From Rickettsiales bacterium (GTDB lineage: Bacteria > Pseudomonadota > Alphaproteobacteria > Rickettsiales > UBA8987), in NCBI GenBank assembly GCA_028282625.1, contig JANQHP010000187.1, positions 1 to 8,700 on the forward strand: a stretch of 8,700 nt of DNA, in the 5' to 3' direction. Each line of letters begins with the position of its first letter. Positions within the stretch are counted from its first letter, which is position 1. The notes under the pieces were generated by a model. That model did no database searches and was not told the DNA's origin. It worked only from the letters and a program-made list of their open reading frames with translations. Positions 5,992 to 8,700 of this stretch are shown in pieces. Made by a program: the position numbers and the translations under genes.

Positions 5992-6108
5992 CCCGCCTAC
6001 GCTTTGCTACGGCGCGGCACTTCGTTTCGCACGCTACCCCGCGGTTCGCTCCGCTCGCCGCGCTGTAGCTACATTTTTGGCCTCCGGCCAAAAATTAGCG
6101 AAAGCGGG
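5992..6108 (-). repeat. tRNA-tail palindromic element, copy 2 (after tRNA-Thr)
   Basis: Read on the minus strand it begins at the base after the tRNA-Thr CCA. Its ends, CCCGCTTTCGC (6108-6098) and the inverted CCCGCCTACGC (5992-6002), match at 9 of 11. Inside is a hairpin: GCTA-C-ATTTTTGGCC (6068-6082), loop TCC, GGCCAAAAAT-TAGC (6086-6099), 14 pairs with one bulged C. After it comes GCGGCGAG (6061-6054), shared with copy 1. The remainder, about 6001-6053, is GC-rich with several short TTCG-centred stems. The first 22 bases from CCA resemble those after tRNA-Asp at 18 positions. No T-run follows the hairpin. No protein-coding frame is credible. Confidence 0.6.
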
Positions 6109-6184
6109 TGGTGCCGCAACCAGGACTTGAACCCGGAACCTACTGATTACAAATCAGTTGCTCTACCAATTGAGCTATTGCGGC
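6109..6184 (-). tRNA. tRNA-Thr (anticodon TGT)
   Basis: Complete cloverleaf on the minus strand. Acceptor GCCGCAA/TTGCGGC has seven perfect pairs. The D arm is GCTC...GAGC. The anticodon stem ACTGA/TCAGT encloses loop TTTGTAA, anticodon TGT at 6151-6149. The T arm is CCGGG-TTCAAGT-CCTGG. The discriminator is A (6112) and CCA is encoded (6111-6109). A palindromic element starts at the next base downstream. Confidence 0.96.
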
Positions 6185-6217
6185 ATCGCATAACGCGCTA
6201 AAAAGCAAGCGGACTCC

Positions 6218-6246
6218 CTTTTAGCGTGCCCACGGCGGTGAGACAA
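6218..6246 (-). promoter_or_regulatory. Candidate tRNA-Thr promoter
   Basis: On the minus strand TTGTCT (6246-6241) and TAAAAG (6223-6218) are 17 bp apart, each 4 of 6 to consensus, about 35 bp before the tRNA. An inverted repeat CGCTAAAA (6196-6203) / TTTTAGCG (6219-6226) overlaps the -10. It lacks a T-run and is not a terminator. Confidence 0.35.
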
Positions 6247-6249
6247 GTC

Positions 6250-6331
6250 CCTATTTTCATTCTGGTGCCTATTTTGATCCTTGTTTTTGCCGCCAAATAA
6301 GGATGGATATTTACCCTGAAGTGAGTATAGT
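6250..6331 (+). promoter_or_regulatory. Weak promoter candidate upstream of fliL
   Basis: TATAGT (6326-6331, 5 of 6 to the -10 consensus) lies 82 bp before fliL, but the -35 position (ATGGAT, 6303-6308) is poor. An 18-bp-period direct repeat CCTATTTT (6250-6257 and 6268-6275) lies upstream and could bind an activator. No convincing sigma54 (GG-N10-GC) or sigma28 site was found between the tRNA and fliL. Confidence 0.25.
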
Positions 6332-6413
6332 TTGGGATTGGTATGCTGCGCTTCTTTTTTAAGGGGTCTTAGGAAAGAAGGCAGGGGTTTTTTTCCAAAG
6401 CAAAAGAGGTAGC

Positions 6414-6938
6414 ATGGCTGAAGACGATGTAAAAGAAGCCGAAGAAGGTGCCCAGTCCGACGAGGAAGGTGAAGAGGGTGAGGAAGGTGGTGCGCCCAAG
6501 AAAAAGAAGAAGCTGCTGCTGATTGTGGGCGTGGTGGTGGTGCTCGGTGCGATTGCCGGTGGTTTGTTTGCCTCCGGGATGCTCTCGGGTGGCGGAGAGG
6601 AAGAGGCCGAGGTGGACCCCAATACGGTGCCTCAGATTGTCTATTACGACATGAAGGAGTTCCTGGTGAATCTGAACAATCCCGGCAGGCAGGTGACGTT
6701 TCTGAAAATGACGGTCACGCTGGAACTGCCTAATCTTGCTTCCAGGGCGGAGGTGGAATCCAAAACGCCGCGCATACGGGATAGTTTTCAGGTCTATCTG
6801 CGTGAGTTGCGCAACAGTGACCTGCAAGGTTCGGCGGGGCTGCAGCGTCTAAGGGAAGAGCTGTTGCTGCGGATCAACAAAATTATTACGCCGCACAAGG
6901 TCAATGATATCTTGTTTAAGGAAATTATTGTGCAGTAA
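6414..6938 (+). CDS. fliL: Flagellar basal body-associated protein FliL
   Basis: 174 residues of inner-membrane FliL, which sits around the MotAB stator at the flagellar basal body and influences stator function. An acidic cytoplasmic N-terminus (about 1-27, rich in Asp/Glu) is followed by KKKKK and one TM helix (about 33-56). A periplasmic SPFH-like domain starts at about residue 70 (VYYDMKEFLVNL) and ends in RIRDSFQVYLREL...LRINKIITPHKVNDILFKEIIVQ, the family C-terminus. Length and domain order are typical. GAGG (6406-6409) is only 4 nt before the ATG. It is the first gene of the visible flagellar run, 73 nt before fliM, and shares the leader CAAAAGAGGTAGC with fliM. Confidence 0.95.
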   Translation: MAEDDVKEAEEGAQSDEEGEEGEEGGAPKKKKKLLLIVGVVVVLGAIAGGLFASGMLSGGGEEEAEVDPNTVPQIVYYDMKEFLVNLNNPGRQVTFLKMTVTLELPNLASRAEVESKTPRIRDSFQVYLRELRNSDLQGSAGLQRLREELLLRINKIITPHKVNDILFKEIIVQ

Positions 6939-7011
6939 GCAAAAAGTGACAAGCGGCTTGCAAAGGACGCATCACGGGTGAGGGCAAACAAAAGAGGTAG
7001 CGCGTAGCGAC

Positions 7012-8106
7012 ATGGCAGAAGAGGGTGCAGATGCGATGAGTGAAGAGGATATGGCTGCCGCGATGGAAGCCATGGGCGAGGAGTCGGCCGGGCAGGACGA
7101 GGCGATGAGCGAAGACGCGATGGCTGCGGCCATGGGCGCGGACGGGGAAACGCTTTCGCAGGATGAGATTGATAATCTACTTGGCTTTGGCGGTGGTGCA
7201 GAACTGGCGACCACGGGTGTGCAGGCGCTTTTGGATCACTCGCAGGAGAATTATGAACGCCTGCCGATGCTGGAGGTGGTGTTTGACCGCTTTGTGCGTT
7301 CGCTTTCGACCAGCTTGCGTAATTTGACCGGGGAGAATGTGGAGGTCAATATTGACTCCATTACCTCGCTGCGTTTTGAAGATTACATGAACTCCATCCC
7401 TTTGCCGGCATTGCTCGGCATTTTTCAGGCGATTGAGTGGGAGAATTTTGGTCTGATTACGGTGGATAGCGCCTTAACCTATTCCATGGTGGATATTTTG
7501 CTCGGCGGTGGGCGTGCGGCGCGTCCGATTCGTATTGAAGGGCGGCCTTTTACGACGATTGAGCAGGATATCATCAAGAATTTGTGCCGGAGCATGCTTG
7601 AGGAAATGAGCAACGCGTTTAACCCGCTCACACCCGCGACCTTCCGGATGGACCGGCTGGAGACCAACCCGCGCTTTGCCACCATTACGCGCCCTTCCAA
7701 TGCGGTGGTGCTGGTGAGTTTGCGCATTGATATGGAGGATCGTGGTGGCATTGCGCATATCATGATTCCTTATGTGACGCTCGAGCCGATCAAGGAATTG
7801 CTTACACAAATGTTTTCGGGGGAGTCTTTCGGTAGTGATATTTCCTGGGAGGAGCATTTAAGCGAGGAGGTGCGTAATACGGTGGTGGAAGTGGAGGCGG
7901 TGCTTGCGCCTAAAACAATTACGCTTAAGGAGCTTGCACAACTGCGTGAGGGGGATACGCTGATGATGCACAACACGCCTTCAGACGATCTGGATATTTT
8001 GTGCAAAGACATTAAGTTGATTTCCGGGAAGCTGGGCGCTTCAGAAAAGAATCTGGCTATTGCGGTCTCGGGCCTTTTTTCCAAGGGGATCAGCAAGATT
8101 TTATAG
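7012..8106 (+). CDS. fliM: Flagellar motor switch protein FliM
   Basis: 364 residues of the C-ring protein that receives CheY-P and, with FliG and FliN, sets rotation direction. LSQDEIDNLLGF (48-59) is the conserved CheY-binding motif. The CheC-like middle domain (about 70-270) includes MVDILLGGGR, RPFTTIEQDI and AHIMIPY. The C-terminal SpoA/FliN-like domain (about 290-364) ends KGISKIL. The N-terminus is extended: about 47 acidic, Met/Ala-rich residues precede the motif and contain an internal repeat (MSEEDMAAAM at 9-18 and MSEDAMAAAM at 32-41). Similar extensions occur in other alphaproteobacterial FliM. The GAGG at 6994-6997 is 14 nt from ATG 7012, unusually far. No earlier in-frame start exists; M9 (7036) is a possible alternative. 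The next gene starts 3 nt after the stop. Confidence 0.95.
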   Translation: MAEEGADAMSEEDMAAAMEAMGEESAGQDEAMSEDAMAAAMGADGETLSQDEIDNLLGFGGGAELATTGVQALLDHSQENYERLPMLEVVFDRFVRSLSTSLRNLTGENVEVNIDSITSLRFEDYMNSIPLPALLGIFQAIEWENFGLITVDSALTYSMVDILLGGGRAARPIRIEGRPFTTIEQDIIKNLCRSMLEEMSNAFNPLTPATFRMDRLETNPRFATITRPSNAVVLVSLRIDMEDRGGIAHIMIPYVTLEPIKELLTQMFSGESFGSDISWEEHLSEEVRNTVVEVEAVLAPKTITLKELAQLREGDTLMMHNTPSDDLDILCKDIKLISGKLGASEKNLAIAVSGLFSKGISKIL

Positions 8107-8109
8107 CCT

Positions 8110-8700
8110 ATGCCTGGATTGATCTTAGAAGGCGTGATTGCCGTATTGTTGCTGCTGACCGTGGGCTATTGCTGGCGGCTGAGCCGTCGTATTAGCCAGA
8201 TCCATGAAGGGCGGCAGGAGTTTCAGCGCTTTTTGGGCGATTTCAACACCGCGATCAATCGCGCGGAAAACACCATCCACGAGCTCAAGCATTTGGGCGG
8301 CGAGGTGGACGAGTCGCTGCGAGAACATATTGATAAGGCGCGCTTTCTTTCCAATGACCTTTCCTTTTTGATGGACAAGGGCGAGCATGTGGCCGATACG
8401 CTGGAGCGGTATATCAGCGGGTCGCGCGTGCTGCAGAATCAGGCGGCGGCGCGGTTGCCGGCAGCCGGCACGCAGGCGCCAAGTGCTAAGCCGGACGCTT
8501 CGCCTAAACCGGCGGCTTCTATTGCGGCGGCGCAGAAAAACGCGCAGACGGCTGCACCTTCGGCTTCCCAGGCAACGAACCAGGCAGCTCCTGCGAAGGC
8601 GCCACCAAAAGCGGCACAAAAACCTGCCATGCAGGCTTCAGTACGGGCGGGTAAACCAGCGCAACCCCATGCCAAGCAACCCAGCCAAACCAAGACGATG
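8110..8700 (+). CDS. DUF6468-type flagellar-locus membrane protein, 3' partial
   Basis: An open frame of 197 codons from ATG 8110 to the right edge, with no stop. One N-terminal TM helix (about 3-21, LILEGVIAVLLLLTVGYCW) is followed by a helical, charged segment (about 22-115: RLSRRISQIHEGRQEF, FNTAIN, LSNDLSFLMDKGEHVAD, LERYI). This resembles DUF6468 proteins encoded just after fliM in Alphaproteobacteria. From about residue 120 it becomes a long low-complexity tail rich in Ala, Pro, Gln and Lys, probably disordered, similar to periplasmic linkers. Function is unknown; location suggests a flagellar assembly or motor accessory. It starts 3 nt after fliM with no good ribosome site, so translational coupling is likely. 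The family call rests on my recognition of the N-terminal half and the locus. Confidence 0.75.
   Translation, partial: MPGLILEGVIAVLLLLTVGYCWRLSRRISQIHEGRQEFQRFLGDFNTAINRAENTIHELKHLGGEVDESLREHIDKARFLSNDLSFLMDKGEHVADTLERYISGSRVLQNQAAARLPAAGTQAPSAKPDASPKPAASIAAAQKNAQTAAPSASQATNQAAPAKAPPKAAQKPAMQASVRAGKPAQPHAKQPSQTKTM

Noticed and set aside
6004..6201. 65-codon plus-strand frame
   Set aside because: It translates the palindromic element and the antisense of tRNA-Thr; no ribosome site and no family.
6331..6352. Sigma54-type promoter before fliL (TTGGGATTGGTATGCTGC)
   Set aside because: GG and GC are 9 rather than 10 apart and the TGGCAC/TTGC boxes are poor.

Overview
The window looks like part of an alphaproteobacterial chromosome (order not resolved), about 50-55% GC by eye. 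The strongest taxonomic cue is the run fliL - fliM - DUF6468-type gene at the right end, an arrangement I know from Alphaproteobacteria. The FliM N-terminal extension, the CheY-like regulator and the FadD-type ligase fit this. There is no large phage, IS or CRISPR locus.

Layout. (1) 1-1343 (+): 3' part of a long-chain acyl-CoA synthetase, entered from the left edge. The first ~105 bases are much GC-richer and do not read as that family, so a chimeric or contig-edge join is possible. (2) 1492-1857 (+): a CheY-like single-domain response regulator with its own promoter. (3) 1887-2303 (-): a small VOC/glyoxalase-fold protein, convergent with cheY. (4) 2304-3160: gene-poor and mobile-looking. It holds a REP-like hairpin, tRNA-Asp(GTC), a palindromic element touching the tRNA CCA, further hairpins, a small GIY-YIG nuclease gene with an in-frame amber codon, an inverted tRNA scrap, and a 34-bp exact copy of tRNA-Asp from anticodon to T arm. 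(5) 3161-5791 (-): a two-gene operon of a secreted di-heme cytochrome c peroxidase followed 15 nt later by a membrane sensor histidine kinase, with a good promoter upstream and an intrinsic terminator downstream. (6) 5792-6184: regulatory DNA, a second palindromic element, and tRNA-Thr(TGT) on the minus strand. (7) 6414-8700 (+): fliL, fliM and a DUF6468-type membrane protein that runs off the right edge.

How the genes work together. FliL (basal body/stator-associated) and FliM (C-ring switch) belong to the flagellar motor. The CheY-like regulator is a candidate ligand for the EIDNLL motif of FliM, although it is unlinked here. The peroxidase and kinase are probably co-transcribed, which suggests a link between periplasmic peroxide or redox state and signalling; no cognate response regulator is adjacent.

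The most unusual feature is the pair of tRNA tails. Both tRNA genes are followed directly after CCA by a 105-117 bp element with similar terminal inverted repeats (YCCGCYTNCGC-like), an AT-rich hairpin and a shared GCGGCGAG. The copy at tRNA-Asp continues into a GIY-YIG nuclease relic and a partial tRNA-Asp duplication. I read this as a tRNA-targeting mini-mobile element with its nuclease driver; that mechanism is inference.
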